From Gemmata sp051859125 (GTDB taxonomy: Bacteria > Planctomycetota > Planctomycetia > Gemmatales > Gemmataceae), in NCBI RefSeq assembly GCF_051859125.1, contig NZ_JBHYGG010000146.1, positions 1 through 64,000 of the forward strand: DNA of 64,000 nt, written 5' to 3'. A program made the translations under genes and the position numbers. The notes under the pieces are model-generated. The model had not been told where the DNA came from, ran no database searches, and worked only from the letters and a program-made list of their open reading frames with translations. Of the stretch, positions 52,854 through 62,100 are shown piece after piece (the stretch's first letter is position 1; each line of letters starts with the position of its first letter).

Positions 52854-54234
52854 GGGCCTTCTCCGCGTAGAAGAACGTTTCGCCCACGGCGGAGATCGAG
52901 TCGCGGAGTTGGTCCGGCGTCGCCCGGCTGCGGTCGTCGATCGAGATGAGGCGCACCTTGTCCGTGCGCCGCATGTCGAGCAATCGCTCGTCGAACACGG
53001 AGTGGGACGCGGCGTGGGCGCCGAACCGCTCGGCGACGACGCGCCGGAGTTCGTGAATCGGCACCATTTGAAGGCCCGCGAACTCGCCCCGGAGCAGGTC
53101 GTGGAACGTGTCCGTCACCGCCGCCTCGAGTTGCTCGGCGGTCAGCGCGGAGCCCGCCGGCGGGGGCGGACCCCCGCGCGTCGCCGACCGCTCGCCCTCC
53201 CGCGCGGCGGTCAGCAGTTCCGTGAGCACCGACCCCTTGATCTTCATCTCGCCCAACTCGTCGAAGGGCAGGGTTGTGAGGTACCGCACCCCCGACGGGG
53301 TGAGTGTGTAGCGGCCCTCCTTGCCGTCCCAGTTCAGCGCGATGTACCCGGCCTGGGCCAGTTCGCCGCGGACCTGCCAACACGTCGCGTGGTTCAGCTT
53401 CAGCGGCTCCTTCTTGCTGCTGGCGTGGGCGTCGGACCCCCAGAGGGTACGCTTCGCGGACTGGAACAGTTTGAACAGCAGGTACGCCTCGCGGGCGTGC
53501 CTGAGCGTCTCCTTCGGCGCCGGCGACGGCTTGCCCGCCGGGGGCAGGACCGGACACTCCGCCCGCAGCCGGCCGAGCAGATCGGCCCCGTCCGTGGTCA
53601 GTGAGTACGACTCCGCGTCGGCGGCGCGTTGAACCCGGACGGCGCCGCGGAGGGCGAGGTCGGTCAGTACGGCCCGCGTGGTCGCCGGGTTGAGCCCGAG
53701 GCAGTGCTGGTCGCGGAACAGTGCGAGGTGCGGCTGCTTCGCGGACAACTCCGCGGCCTTCGGCCTCCCCTTCCCGCCGAACCCCACCTCCAGGTCGGCC
53801 TTCGAGATCGTTCGGTCGGGCGCCTGTGACAGCGCGGTCAGGACGTACGCCTCCCGAGCCCGTTCCGTCCAAGCGTCGGCAGGCAAGTTGAGTTTGCCCT
53901 TGGCCGGGGCAAGTGGGACGTAGCGTTCGAGGTCGCGGAGGTGCAGCTTGCCCGCATCGGTGATCTCGTAGACCACCTTCTTGTCGATCTTCGCCGCGGC
54001 CAGCCAGCCGGAGTTCGTCAGTTCATCGCGGACGGCGTTTGCCGGCTTCGGCCCCAACCCAAGTTCGTCCCGGATCTGCTTTGGGATCGCCTTGTTGGCG
54101 TCCGGCTGCGACAGGATCCCCTCCCGGGCGTTCGCGAGTTGGCTCAGCAGGAACGCGTGCCGCCGCGGGAGTCGCGCGTCGGCCGAGTCGGGCGCAGTCT
54201 CTGACACGTACCTTCCCTCGTCGGCTGAATGCAT
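52840..54234 (-). CDS. Multi-winged-helix protein partner of the FtsK-type ATPase
   Basis: 464 residues. Three repeated winged-helix units: about 25-100 (Q-I-R-D-E-L-G-L, then V-Y-E-I-T-D-A-G-K-L-H-L), about 130-235 (R-E-A-Y-V-L-T-A-L, then Y-S-L-T-T-D-G-A-D-L-L) and about 260-350 (R-E-A-Y-L-L-F-K-L-F, then Y-T-L-T-P-S-G-V-R-Y-L). Each ends in the wing strand Y-x-L/I-T-x-x-G. A separate C-terminal part (about 385-464) reads V-P-I-H-E-L-R-R-V-V-A-E-R-F-G, then R-L-I-S-I-D-D-R-S-R-A-T-P-D. The repeated wHTH suggests DNA or nucleoprotein binding to load the FtsK motor. The 14-base overlap means co-translation. No enzyme motif. Confidence 0.8.
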   Translation of the reverse strand: MHSADEGRYVSETAPDSADARLPRRHAFLLSQLANAREGILSQPDANKAIPKQIRDELGLGPKPANAVRDELTNSGWLAAAKIDKKVVYEITDAGKLHLRDLERYVPLAPAKGKLNLPADAWTERAREAYVLTALSQAPDRTISKADLEVGFGGKGRPKAAELSAKQPHLALFRDQHCLGLNPATTRAVLTDLALRGAVRVQRAADAESYSLTTDGADLLGRLRAECPVLPPAGKPSPAPKETLRHAREAYLLFKLFQSAKRTLWGSDAHASSKKEPLKLNHATCWQVRGELAQAGYIALNWDGKEGRYTLTPSGVRYLTTLPFDELGEMKIKGSVLTELLTAAREGERSATRGGPPPPAGSALTAEQLEAAVTDTFHDLLRGEFAGLQMVPIHELRRVVAERFGAHAASHSVFDERLLDMRRTDKVRLISIDDRSRATPDQLRDSISAVGETFFYAEKAHARG

Positions 54235-54757
54235 GATGCAGTTGCCTGGGAGAAGCAGTCTATCCTGCAGGCGTCAGAAGGGCAGCAGAAAACCGCCCCC
54301 ACGTGCATGCCTTACAGACGTGACCGTCGGAGAAAGTGACACCGATTTGTCGCTCAAAGGAAGGGGTTGTTGGCAAAGCCCAGTCGACTCAGCATCCCGT
54401 ACGTCCCGCTTCCCAGCGGGTCCGCAGCCCCGCCAGTTGGCACGGTGTCGAACGTCACCGGAGCAGGTTACCTCACATCCGAGGTTCCCTTTCGGGCCGC
54501 GTTCCAGGCTCCCTTCGATACCGGGTGCCGTTGGAACGAAGATTAACTCTGGCCCGACAGCTACTCCGGAACCCACCCGCCTCGAAAAAGATCCTGCGGC
54601 ACCGACAGGTCGGCCCGATACCCTAGTGACGTCCACGCGTGCTGGATCGACTCGGCCTCGGCAGCTGGGTTCCGGGGAGCGTCGGCCAAGAGTGCGAATG
54701 GAAAGGAAAAGTGGGTTATCCACCTCAACTGTGGAACGGTGGGACCGCACCCAGGAG
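54235..54757. other. Region without a recognised gene
   Basis: About 520 bases, with lower GC in part. A minus frame ending at 54561 has protein-like text (L-L-A-D-A-P-R-N-P-A-A-E-A-E-S-I-Q-H-A-W-T) but no start or known domain, so it may be a remnant. The promoter of the winged-helix gene must lie near 54250. Confidence 0.45.
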
Positions 54758-55063
54758 CTACGACTGCCCCGCACGCGAGCGGCGTGCGGCCTTCTTGGTC
54801 GCCGCGTTCGATGGGTCCGCGGAGGCGGCTGCGAGGTACCGGGACAGGGCGTCGCGTGCGTCGGCGCCGCATGCGGCCGCCCACGCGCAGAACTCGGCCA
54901 CGTCCATGCGGCGGTTGGCGACCTCGCAGTTGTGGACCCAACTCTGCGGCTTGCCCAACCGGGCGCCCAGGTCCCGCTGGGTGAGCCCCGCGCCCTCCCG
55001 GAGCGCCCGGAGCACCGCCAGGAGCGGCGCGTAAGCGGGGGCGTGTTGGGACTTGGTGGCCAT
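54758..55063 (-). CDS. XRE-family helix-turn-helix regulator
   Basis: 101 residues from ATG at 55063. Cro/C1-type DNA-binding domain: L-L-A-V-L-R-A-L-R-E-G-A-G-L-T-Q-R-D-L-G-A-R-L-G, split here as G-L-T-Q-R-D-L-G-A-R-L-G then K-P-Q-S-W-V-H-N-C-E, where S-W-V-H is the recognition helix, and R-R-M-D-V-A-E-F. The C-terminus is short and basic. Divergent from the zinc-ribbon gene, with a palindrome at 55092-55110 between them that is a probable operator. It is the likely switch for this island. Confidence 0.88.
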   Translation of the reverse strand: MATKSQHAPAYAPLLAVLRALREGAGLTQRDLGARLGKPQSWVHNCEVANRRMDVAEFCAWAAACGADARDALSRYLAAASADPSNAATKKAARRSRAGQS

Positions 55064-55090
55064 CGGGGCCGAACATACCGACCTCGGGCC

Positions 55091-55120
55091 TTGACACGGT
55101 TTCAGTGTCAGGGCGAGAAT
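55091..55120 (+). promoter_or_regulatory. Promoter with palindromic operator upstream of the zinc-ribbon gene
   Basis: TTGACA at 55091-55096, 18 bases, then GAGAAT at 55115-55120, a reasonable sigma-70-type promoter. The perfect palindrome TGACAC-7-GTGTCA (55092-55110) overlaps the -35 box and spacer, so a bound dimer would block it. The XRE regulator starts 28 bases to the left. Confidence 0.65.
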
Positions 55121-55153
55121 GGGGCTTTCGTCCCAGCGTCCCCGGAGTGCCCC

Positions 55154-55804
55154 ATGCCGTTCGTGACGTGCCCGGAGTGCGGCCACGAGTCCCACGCGCC
55201 ACGGGACCTGATCGGGTTGACGTGGGACTGTCCCGAGTGCGCCGAGCCCATCGAGGTGGAGGGCGACCGGTCCCGGGGCCGGTCCCGGCGCTCGCGCGGG
55301 GGCGGGAACGGCGGGCGGTGGGTCGTGCTCGGCGTGCTCTTGGCCGCCGCGGTCGCCGCCGCGGTCGTGGTCGGTGCCCGGTGGTCGCGGCCCCAGGTGG
55401 TTCACGTCGGCCCGGGGGCCGGACCCGGGGCCGGGCCGGTGCCCGTCGCTCCGACCCCGGCCCTGCCGCTGGTGGACGTGTCCGGGGACGGGCCGGACTG
55501 GACGTACCGGGAGCTGGCCGAGTACCTCCGCTCGCGGGGCCTGGCGGTGCGCCTCGGGAACGCCCGGCGCGGCCCGTTCCTGGTGTTCACCACGGACGGC
55601 ACGGAGTACCCGGTGGTCAACGCGCAACAGCTCCTGGACCTCGGTGCCCTGCCCGTGGACACGGTCGAGTTCCAGAAGTGCCCGTCGGCCCGAGCCGCCC
55701 GGGAGACCGCCGGGCAGAGCGAGAGCGGGACCTTCGCGTGGGGGCGGTGGTGCTTCAGCGGCCGGGAGGGGGACCTCGACCGCATCCGCCGAGCGCTCCC
55801 GTAG
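55154..55804 (+). CDS. Zinc-ribbon (MJ0042-type) single-pass membrane protein
   Basis: 216 residues. The N-terminus holds a two-knuckle zinc ribbon, T-C-P-E-C-G-H and D-C-P-E-C-A (residues 5-32). A basic stretch and one transmembrane helix follow (about 55-78, L-G-V-L-L-A-A-A-V-A-A-A-V-V-V). The extracytoplasmic part has a Pro/Gly linker and a 110-residue domain with W-T-Y-R-E-L-A-E-Y-L-R-S-R-G and F-A-W-G-R-W-C-F-S-G. No enzyme motif. Zinc-ribbon membrane proteins of this type commonly sit beside kinases in planctomycetes. Followed by a strong hairpin. Confidence 0.7.
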   Translation: MPFVTCPECGHESHAPRDLIGLTWDCPECAEPIEVEGDRSRGRSRRSRGGGNGGRWVVLGVLLAAAVAAAVVVGARWSRPQVVHVGPGAGPGAGPVPVAPTPALPLVDVSGDGPDWTYRELAEYLRSRGLAVRLGNARRGPFLVFTTDGTEYPVVNAQQLLDLGALPVDTVEFQKCPSARAARETAGQSESGTFAWGRWCFSGREGDLDRIRRALP

Positions 55805-55836
55805 CCGGCGCTCGGGCCGCGAACCCGGGGCGGCCG

Positions 55837-55884
55837 CCGGGCCACCCTCTCGGGGCGGGCGCTCGCGCCGGGAGGGTGGCCCGG
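55837..55884 (+). terminator. Strong hairpin after the zinc-ribbon gene
   Basis: Perfect 13-base arms (CCGGGCCACCCTC and complement) with a 22-base loop that itself can pair in part. It begins 33 bases past the stop. Probably ends the zinc-ribbon transcript before the kinase gene. Confidence 0.6.
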
Positions 55885-55941
55885 CATGCCACTGATGCGG
55901 CGGGCGCGAGCCGCGATGACCCCAACCCACGAGATTCGCCC

Positions 55942-58143
55942 GTGCGTGCGTTCCTGACGTGTCTGGCCGAGGCGGTCGCCGAGAAGGGGCTCCGGGGCCT
56001 GGCCGAGTTGGTCCCCGGCGGCCCGTACCTGGCCGGGGTCGCCGAGGCCACGTTCCAGAAGTACCGCGCCCGGGTCCGGGACGCCCAGCACCGGGCCGAG
56101 ATCCAGGCCCTGGCCCAAGCCACGTTCGACGAGGTCCGGGCCGCCGCGGCGGCGGCCGCCCGGGCCGCCGTTCCCGACGCCCCGCCGGCCGCGGCCCTGG
56201 AACTGGAGCTGTACCTGACCCAGGTGCCCGGCGCGGTCCGCCGGTCCCTGGTCCGGCCCGACGACACCACCGGCCGCACGGCCCCCGCGGACTACGCCCT
56301 CGGCGGCCCCGGCGACGTGCTCCGGTTGCTCCCCGAGCACCCGCCCCGGTTCCGGCCCGGCGACGGGGTCCCCGGGCTCGACGGGTGGACCCTGGTCCGG
56401 CCCCTCGGGTCGGGCGGGTTCGGCGAGGTGTGGCTGGCCCGCGGGGGTCCCGGCGGGGCCGCCCCGGGGGCGGTCAAGTTCTGCCACCCCGAGCGGGCGG
56501 CCGAGCTGCGACACGAGGCGGACGTGATCCGCCGGGTCCGGGACGCCGGCCCGCACCCGCACATCGTCCAACTGCTCCACTCGAACCTCGGGTGCGACGC
56601 CCCGTGGCTCCTGTACGAGTACGTCGCCGGCGGGGTTGACCAGGCGGACCTCGGCGGGTGGGTCCGCGCGCTCCAGACCGTCCCCCCGGCCGAGCGGGCG
56701 CGGCAGGCCCTGATCGCGCTCCGCCAGTTGTGCCCCGCGGTGGCCCACTTCCACGCGCTGGCCCCGGCCGTGGTCCACCGGGACCTGAAGCCGGCCAACA
56801 TCCTCGTGGACGCACGGACCCGGAAGCTGAAGATCACCGACTTCGGGATCGGGGCGGTCACGGCCCGGGCCGCGGCCCCGGGCGGGTCGTTCGCGGACGC
56901 GGCGTCGACGGGCCGGCGGACCGCGTTCCTCCGGGGCGCGCACTCGCCCCTGTACTCAAGCGCCCAGCAGCGGGCCGGGAGCCCGCCGGACCCGCGGGAC
57001 GACGTGCACGCCCTCGGGGTCATCGCGTACCAGTTGCTGACCGGCCAACTGACGAGCGGCCCCGGGACCGACTTCGCGCACGACCTGCGGGCGGTCGGCG
57101 TCGATCGTGACCTGATCGCGCTGATCGGGGCGTGCGTGTCGAACAACCCGGCCCGGCGGCCCGCGGACGCCGGCGCGATGCTGGACCGGCTCCCGGGGTT
57201 CGCCGGCGGCCCGGTGGCCGAGGACGAGAACCGCGCCCCGCTGGTGCCCGTACTGGAGAGCGAGTCGGCCCGCGTCATCGATTACCGGCCCGGGGACGAG
57301 CCGGAGCCCGCGGACGACCCCCGAGCGCCAGCCCGGGACGAGCCCGAACCGGCGGACGAGCCGCTGTTCCGGCCGCGGCGACGGGCGGCGCGGGACCGGA
57401 CCCGGGTGTGGTGGGTCGCCGGGGCCGGGGCGTTCGTGTTCTTGTTCGTCCCGTTCGTCGGGGTGCTCAAAAAGTTGGGCCGGGCGGGCGGGGCGGCCGC
57501 GACGCCCCCGCCGGGGGAGCCCGGACCGGCCGCGGCCGACGGCCCGGACCCCGCGACCCCCGCCGACGTCGCGTACGAGCGGGGCGTGGCGTACCTGACC
57601 GGGACCGGGGTGCCGTACGCCTACACCAAGGCCCGGGCGTGGCTGGAGCACGCGGCCGAGCGGGGCCACGCGGCCGCCCAGGCGAACCTCGGGCTGATCT
57701 ACCACAAGGGGCTCGGGGTGCGTGCGGACCAGGCCCGGGCGGCGCAGTGGTTCCAGAAGTCCGCGGCCCAGGGTCACGTGGACGGGCAGTGCAACCTCGG
57801 GGTCATGTACGTCAAGGGGCTCGGGGTCGATCAGGACTTCGGGCGGGCCAAGGAGTGGTTCTCCCGGGCGGCGGCCCAGCTGCACCCGCCGGCGCAGGCA
57901 TACCTGGGGCTCATGTGCGCGAACGGTCAGGGCGGCCCGGTGGACCACGACGGGGCGCGGGACTGGTACAAGTTGGCCGCGGCTCGTGGCGAGCCGCTGG
58001 GGGAGTACGGGCTGGGGTGCCTGTACGAGAGCGGGCACGGGGTCACCCGGAGCGTACCGACGGCGCTGGCGTGGTACCGCAAGGCGGCCGCCCGCGGGGA
58101 CGACGACGCGAAGCGGGCCGTTGCCCGCCTGGAGCCGCGTTGA
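55942..58143 (+). CDS. Ser/Thr protein kinase with transmembrane helix and Sel1 repeats
   Basis: 733 residues from GTG at 55942. An N-terminal helical region (about 1-130, with R-A-F-L-T-C-L-A-E-A-V-A-E-K-G) is followed by a kinase domain at about 155-420: L-G-S-G-G-F-G-E-V-W, Lys in G-A-V-K-F, V-H-R-D-L-K-P-A-N-I-L, D-F-G-I-G, S-P-L-Y-S-S-A-Q-Q and D-P-R-D-D-V-H-A-L-G. A charged linker and one transmembrane helix follow at about 492-510. After it, Sel1-like repeats (A-Q-A-N-L-G-L-I-Y, Q-C-N-L-G-V-M-Y, A-Q-A-Y-L-G-L-M, G-E-Y-G-L-G-C-L-Y) run to the end. Sel1 arrays bind protein partners outside the membrane. Intact catalytic residues. Confidence 0.92.
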   Translation: MRAFLTCLAEAVAEKGLRGLAELVPGGPYLAGVAEATFQKYRARVRDAQHRAEIQALAQATFDEVRAAAAAAARAAVPDAPPAAALELELYLTQVPGAVRRSLVRPDDTTGRTAPADYALGGPGDVLRLLPEHPPRFRPGDGVPGLDGWTLVRPLGSGGFGEVWLARGGPGGAAPGAVKFCHPERAAELRHEADVIRRVRDAGPHPHIVQLLHSNLGCDAPWLLYEYVAGGVDQADLGGWVRALQTVPPAERARQALIALRQLCPAVAHFHALAPAVVHRDLKPANILVDARTRKLKITDFGIGAVTARAAAPGGSFADAASTGRRTAFLRGAHSPLYSSAQQRAGSPPDPRDDVHALGVIAYQLLTGQLTSGPGTDFAHDLRAVGVDRDLIALIGACVSNNPARRPADAGAMLDRLPGFAGGPVAEDENRAPLVPVLESESARVIDYRPGDEPEPADDPRAPARDEPEPADEPLFRPRRRAARDRTRVWWVAGAGAFVFLFVPFVGVLKKLGRAGGAAATPPPGEPGPAAADGPDPATPADVAYERGVAYLTGTGVPYAYTKARAWLEHAAERGHAAAQANLGLIYHKGLGVRADQARAAQWFQKSAAQGHVDGQCNLGVMYVKGLGVDQDFGRAKEWFSRAAAQLHPPAQAYLGLMCANGQGGPVDHDGARDWYKLAAARGEPLGEYGLGCLYESGHGVTRSVPTALAWYRKAAARGDDDAKRAVARLEPR

Positions 58144-58239
58144 CCTCCAGGTCGATGCCCTTCACACGAGCGGTCTCGACTGCTCACAGGATCGCGACCA
58201 CGCAAGGCCGGCGAGGACGAGCCGGCCGCGGTCCCGGCC

Positions 58240-58498
58240 CCGTCGTAGGCGTGGGCGGTGGTCCCGTCCCCGGTGAGCTGGCTGGCCTTGTCGTAGGCGT
58301 ACGCCGTGGGCACCCCGTTGTCGGTCCGCACCGTCACCCGGTCCGCCTTGTCGTACGCGTACCCCTCGGCCTGCACCACCGCACCGCCCGCGGCCGCCGT
58401 CGTTAGTTTGGTCAGCCGCCCGTCGGCGTCGTGCCCGTAGGTGGTGGTCGCCACCGGGACCGTGCCCGCCAGGTCGGCGAACCGGGTCACCGTCTCCC
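58240..58498 (-). pseudogene. Displaced RHS core fragment (exact copy of 61258-61516)
   Basis: 259 bases that, as far as I can see, are identical to the RHS gene at 61258-61516. On the minus strand it reads V-T-R-F-A-D-L-A-G-T-V, then Y-G-H-D-A-D-G-R-L-T-K-L and Y-A-Y-D-K-A-S-Q-L-T-G-D-G. It has no start, and past 58240 the sequence diverges. It lies downstream of the immunity gene, which is the position of orphan modules in RHS loci. Confidence 0.85.
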
Positions 58499-58611
58499 AA
58501 AGTACTGATCACCGGTCTCAATCGCGAGCATCTGCCAGAACGATGATCTCGACCCGCCCCTGAAAATTCCAGCGGCTGCCTGGGGCTATCATTATTATGA
58601 ACAAGACGGCG

Positions 58612-58632
58612 ATGCGCAGAATAATTGCGCAT
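58612..58632 (-). terminator. Hairpin downstream of the immunity gene
   Basis: Seven-base arms (ATGCGCA/TGCGCAT) with a seven-base loop, 21 bases beyond the stop of the YwqK-like gene. Followed on the minus strand by a mildly T-rich tract. Possible terminator. Confidence 0.4.
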
Positions 58633-58653
58633 GGCGAACGCGATTGCCGTCAT

Positions 58654-59058
58654 TCATGTCGGGCGTGGCAAATTTGCATGCCGACTGGCGATGAACTTAT
58701 AAATTTCAGAGCCCCGGTCAATACTCCGATGAAGAACTATGTTGCCGGATAAATCAAGCTCTCGGTATTCAATTTCCACACCGTCAACATATATGGCGCA
58801 AATTCTGGGCGAACCATCGTTGTACCACTCTTTCATTTCACCTTGAACGCGACCCCGCACGGCAAGCCACTCTCGACGCAACACGCCATTATCAAACCAT
58901 TCTCTGCAGACACCTTCGCAGAATCCGTCCGTATAATGATATTCCCCCCGCAGGGCACGATTCTCGTGAAACGCACGAACAAGACCAGATACCGGCCTGT
59001 CTTGGTAAAGCCGAATATCGTCATCCATATCAAGATCAGCCGCATCAATGTAATCCAT
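58654..59058 (-). CDS. YwqK/MORN-repeat-like immunity protein
   Basis: 134 residues of much lower GC than the core genes. MORN-like repeats: N-R-A-L-R-G-E-Y-H-Y-T-D-G, W-F-D-N-G-V-L-R-R-E-W and W-Y-N-D-G-S-P-R. Proteins of this type include YwqK, the known antitoxin of the Bacillus subtilis YwqJ toxin. The preceding gene's tip is YwqJ-like, 53 bases upstream, so immunity to that tip is the likely role. The pairing is from family knowledge; binding is untested. A short hairpin follows. Confidence 0.78.
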   Translation of the reverse strand: MDYIDAADLDMDDDIRLYQDRPVSGLVRAFHENRALRGEYHYTDGFCEGVCREWFDNGVLRREWLAVRGRVQGEMKEWYNDGSPRICAIYVDGVEIEYRELDLSGNIVLHRSIDRGSEIYKFIASRHANLPRPT

Positions 59059-59111
59059 AATATAAACCTCGATAAAGTCATTAACATTTAATGCATTAAA
59101 TGATAATGCAT

Positions 59112-62100
59112 TTAATGAATATATTCCACTCCAGGAAGCAGATGGTCACACTGGGGACATGGAGGCTTAATGTTACCAAAAAATTTCTTCATTTGAAGCT
59201 CCATGGTCCACACGCTGATCTCGCTGAGCTTGGCACCTGGCCGGGCTTTCAGAAGTTCGTTAACTGCATAGATCTCAGCATGAGAGCCAGCACCGGCGGT
59301 CTTCTCGTAAACAGGAACAGTTACCATGCCCCTCGCGATTTGATCCGTCAGATCTTTCGGAACTCTCCCCAACGCATCGTTGTAATAGACCTCGCTGATT
59401 CGCCCAGTCACTCGATCAATGGCAATGCTACTACAGGGGCCGAGATCTGCCTTCGACTCTCCTAGCAAAATGCGATAAGCATAGTTCTCCGTCGAAATGA
59501 GCTTAAGGTTTTGGATTTCCCGTTGAGTGAGCGGAAACGGATCTATGCCACGACGCATTGCCGCATATGAATATCCACCGCTCATACCAGAGCCGACGAC
59601 TACGGGTCGGCCTCTCATCGCCGCAAGGCTTGCAGCACTTCTACTTTCGTAAGTCGCAGCACCACCGGACATTGCTGCGAGCCCCGACAGCGTCAGATTA
59701 TATAAAGTATTTCGGGTATCGATATACGGATTGCCCCAGGCAGGATGAGGATAGGCTTGATGACCAACTACTTGCATCGGAGACCAGGCACGATCAACCG
59801 GCATAGCTTCGATATACGACATGCGAATAAGAAACTCGGAGGAAAATCTCAAATACCAAGATCCCGCATCAACAACCGCCCCTCCAGCAGTTGCCCCTGC
59901 ATCGACTAATGTCCTGCCTGCCGTCTTCACTGCCGCCGCACTCAACTGCGGACTTTGTTGAACCAACTGCGCCGCGGCTTGGAATGGTCCAAAGGTCGAT
60001 GCTGACCCGATCACTTCACGATAACCAGGCGGGGGGGCAGTCAGCCCACCAGAGTGATAGGCAGACTCCATCTGTGCAACAGGATTGCCAAGATTGGTTC
60101 CAGTCGTCCCAAGGCCAGGATTGCTGGAAGGCCGAAGAGGGCTACCCCCATTTGCGTAGACAGCAAAGCTGAAATTCGCTTGACCGGTCCTACGAACTCG
60201 CGGCCAGCCGTCAGGTGCCCGCATGAATGTCCCATCGGGGTTTCGCTCGTATTCGTAGTTATTGTCACGCTCCCGAATTCCTCCCTCAAAGAGATGCCAC
60301 ATTGTAATGCCGCGAATATAGTCCTTGACCCCAGCATCCTCCATCGCTTTTGCAATTTTATTATAGACGTCGTCAGTCTTGCGTGCCGCATCCTGCACCT
60401 TAACGCTATGCTTTCCATTAATCTCTGGTCCAATTATAAGGCTATCGCCCCCGAGTTCTTTCCACTTTTCCAATTCCGCTTTTGGTATCCATATTTCCAT
60501 CCCGCTCGGGTCGGTGGCGTTGGTCGGTGAATTTTTGACGAACCGGTATAGGTTGTCGTCGCCGGCGGCGAACCCCTTGGGGTCCTCGCTGGTGAACCGC
60601 CCCAGGGCCGGGTCGTACGCCCGGCCCCGCGCGTGGTACAGGTCCAGGGCCGCGTCGTACTCCATCCCCTGGAAGGCGTACCGGTCGGTCACGCTCCCGC
60701 TCGCCAGGTTGCCGAACGCGTCGAACGCGCTGCTCGCGACCAGGCCACCCGAATTGTCAAGGACGTGCCGGACCGATCCCTGCCGGTCCCCCACGTACCA
60801 CGATACCGCGCCGGCCCCGTCCTCGCGAGCCTCGATCTCGTTCACTGCCGGCCCGAACACCCGCCGCGCCACCAGCGCGCCGGACCCGTCCAGGTCGGCC
60901 CACGTGTCGAAGTTCTCGGTCCCCACGGGCTTCGGCTTGGCCGGGTCCCACCCGTCCACCGCGAAGTGCCGCTCGGTCACTGTCCCGCCCAGATCGATCG
61001 TCCGCGCGATCCGGTTCCCGTACGCGTCGTACGCGTACTCGACCCGCAGGTCCACCGGCCCGCCAGCGGTGCCGCGCCGCTCGGCCCCGGTCATCTGGTT
61101 CCGGTGGTCGTAGGCGTAAGCCCACGCCTCCCCCGTGGAGCCGTTCACCTTCCCGACCACGTTCCCCTCGGCGTCGTGGGTGTACGTCCACGTGCCGTCG
61201 GTGGTGGTCCGGTTACCCGCGGCCGTCGCGTACCCCGGGCTGGTCCGGTTCCCGGAGCCGTCGTAGGCGTGGGCGGTGGTCCCGTCCCCGGTGAGCTGGC
61301 TGGCCTTGTCGTAGGCGTACGCCGTGGGCACCCCGTTGTCGGTCCGCACCGTCACCCGGTCCGCCTTGTCGTACGCGTACCCCTCGGCCTGCACCACCGC
61401 ACCGCCCGCGGCCGCCGTCGTTAGTTTGGTCAGCCGCCCGTCGGCGTCGTGCCCGTAGGTGGTGGTCGCCACCGGGACCGTGCCCGCCAGGTCGGCGAAC
61501 CGGGTCACCGTCTCCCGCAGCCCGCGGTTGTCGTAGGCGTGGTCGATCCGCACCGGCGTGACGCCGACCCCGCCGACCCGCTCGCTCTCCTGGCGGTTGA
61601 GGGCGTCGAACACGACCGTGGTGGCCCCGCCCTGCGAGTCGATCACACTGTTGCGGTTGTTGGCCTCGTCGTACCCGAACACCAGCCACTGGCCGAACGG
61701 CGCGTACACCTGGGTCACCTGCCCGGCCTCGTCGTACGCGTAGTGGTACTCCCCGTCCGGGTCGACGGCGGCCGTCACCCGGTCCGCGTCGTCGTACTGC
61801 CACGTCTGCACCTGGACCGTGGACCCGTCGGTCGCGAGCCACGCCTCCGACGTCTTGCGGCCGTCGTCGTCGTACCCGAACTTCCGCACCCGCCCGAGCC
61901 GGTCGACCTCCTCCTCGACCCGCCCGGCGTCGTCATACGTCGTCACCGTCGTCCCGCCCAACGGGTCGGTCTCTAGGAACGGGCGGTTGAGCGCGTCGTA
62001 CTCCCACGCGGTGGCGTTGCCGCTCGGGTCGGTCAGCTTCGTCCGGTTGCCCGCCTTGTCGTACGCGTACACGGTCTTCGCCGCCCCGCCCCGCGGGTCG

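Noticed and set aside
54274..54774. 166-codon minus-strand frame between the winged-helix and XRE genes
   Set aside because: Ser/Arg/Gly-rich with no domain and no ribosome site; kept only as unassigned sequence.
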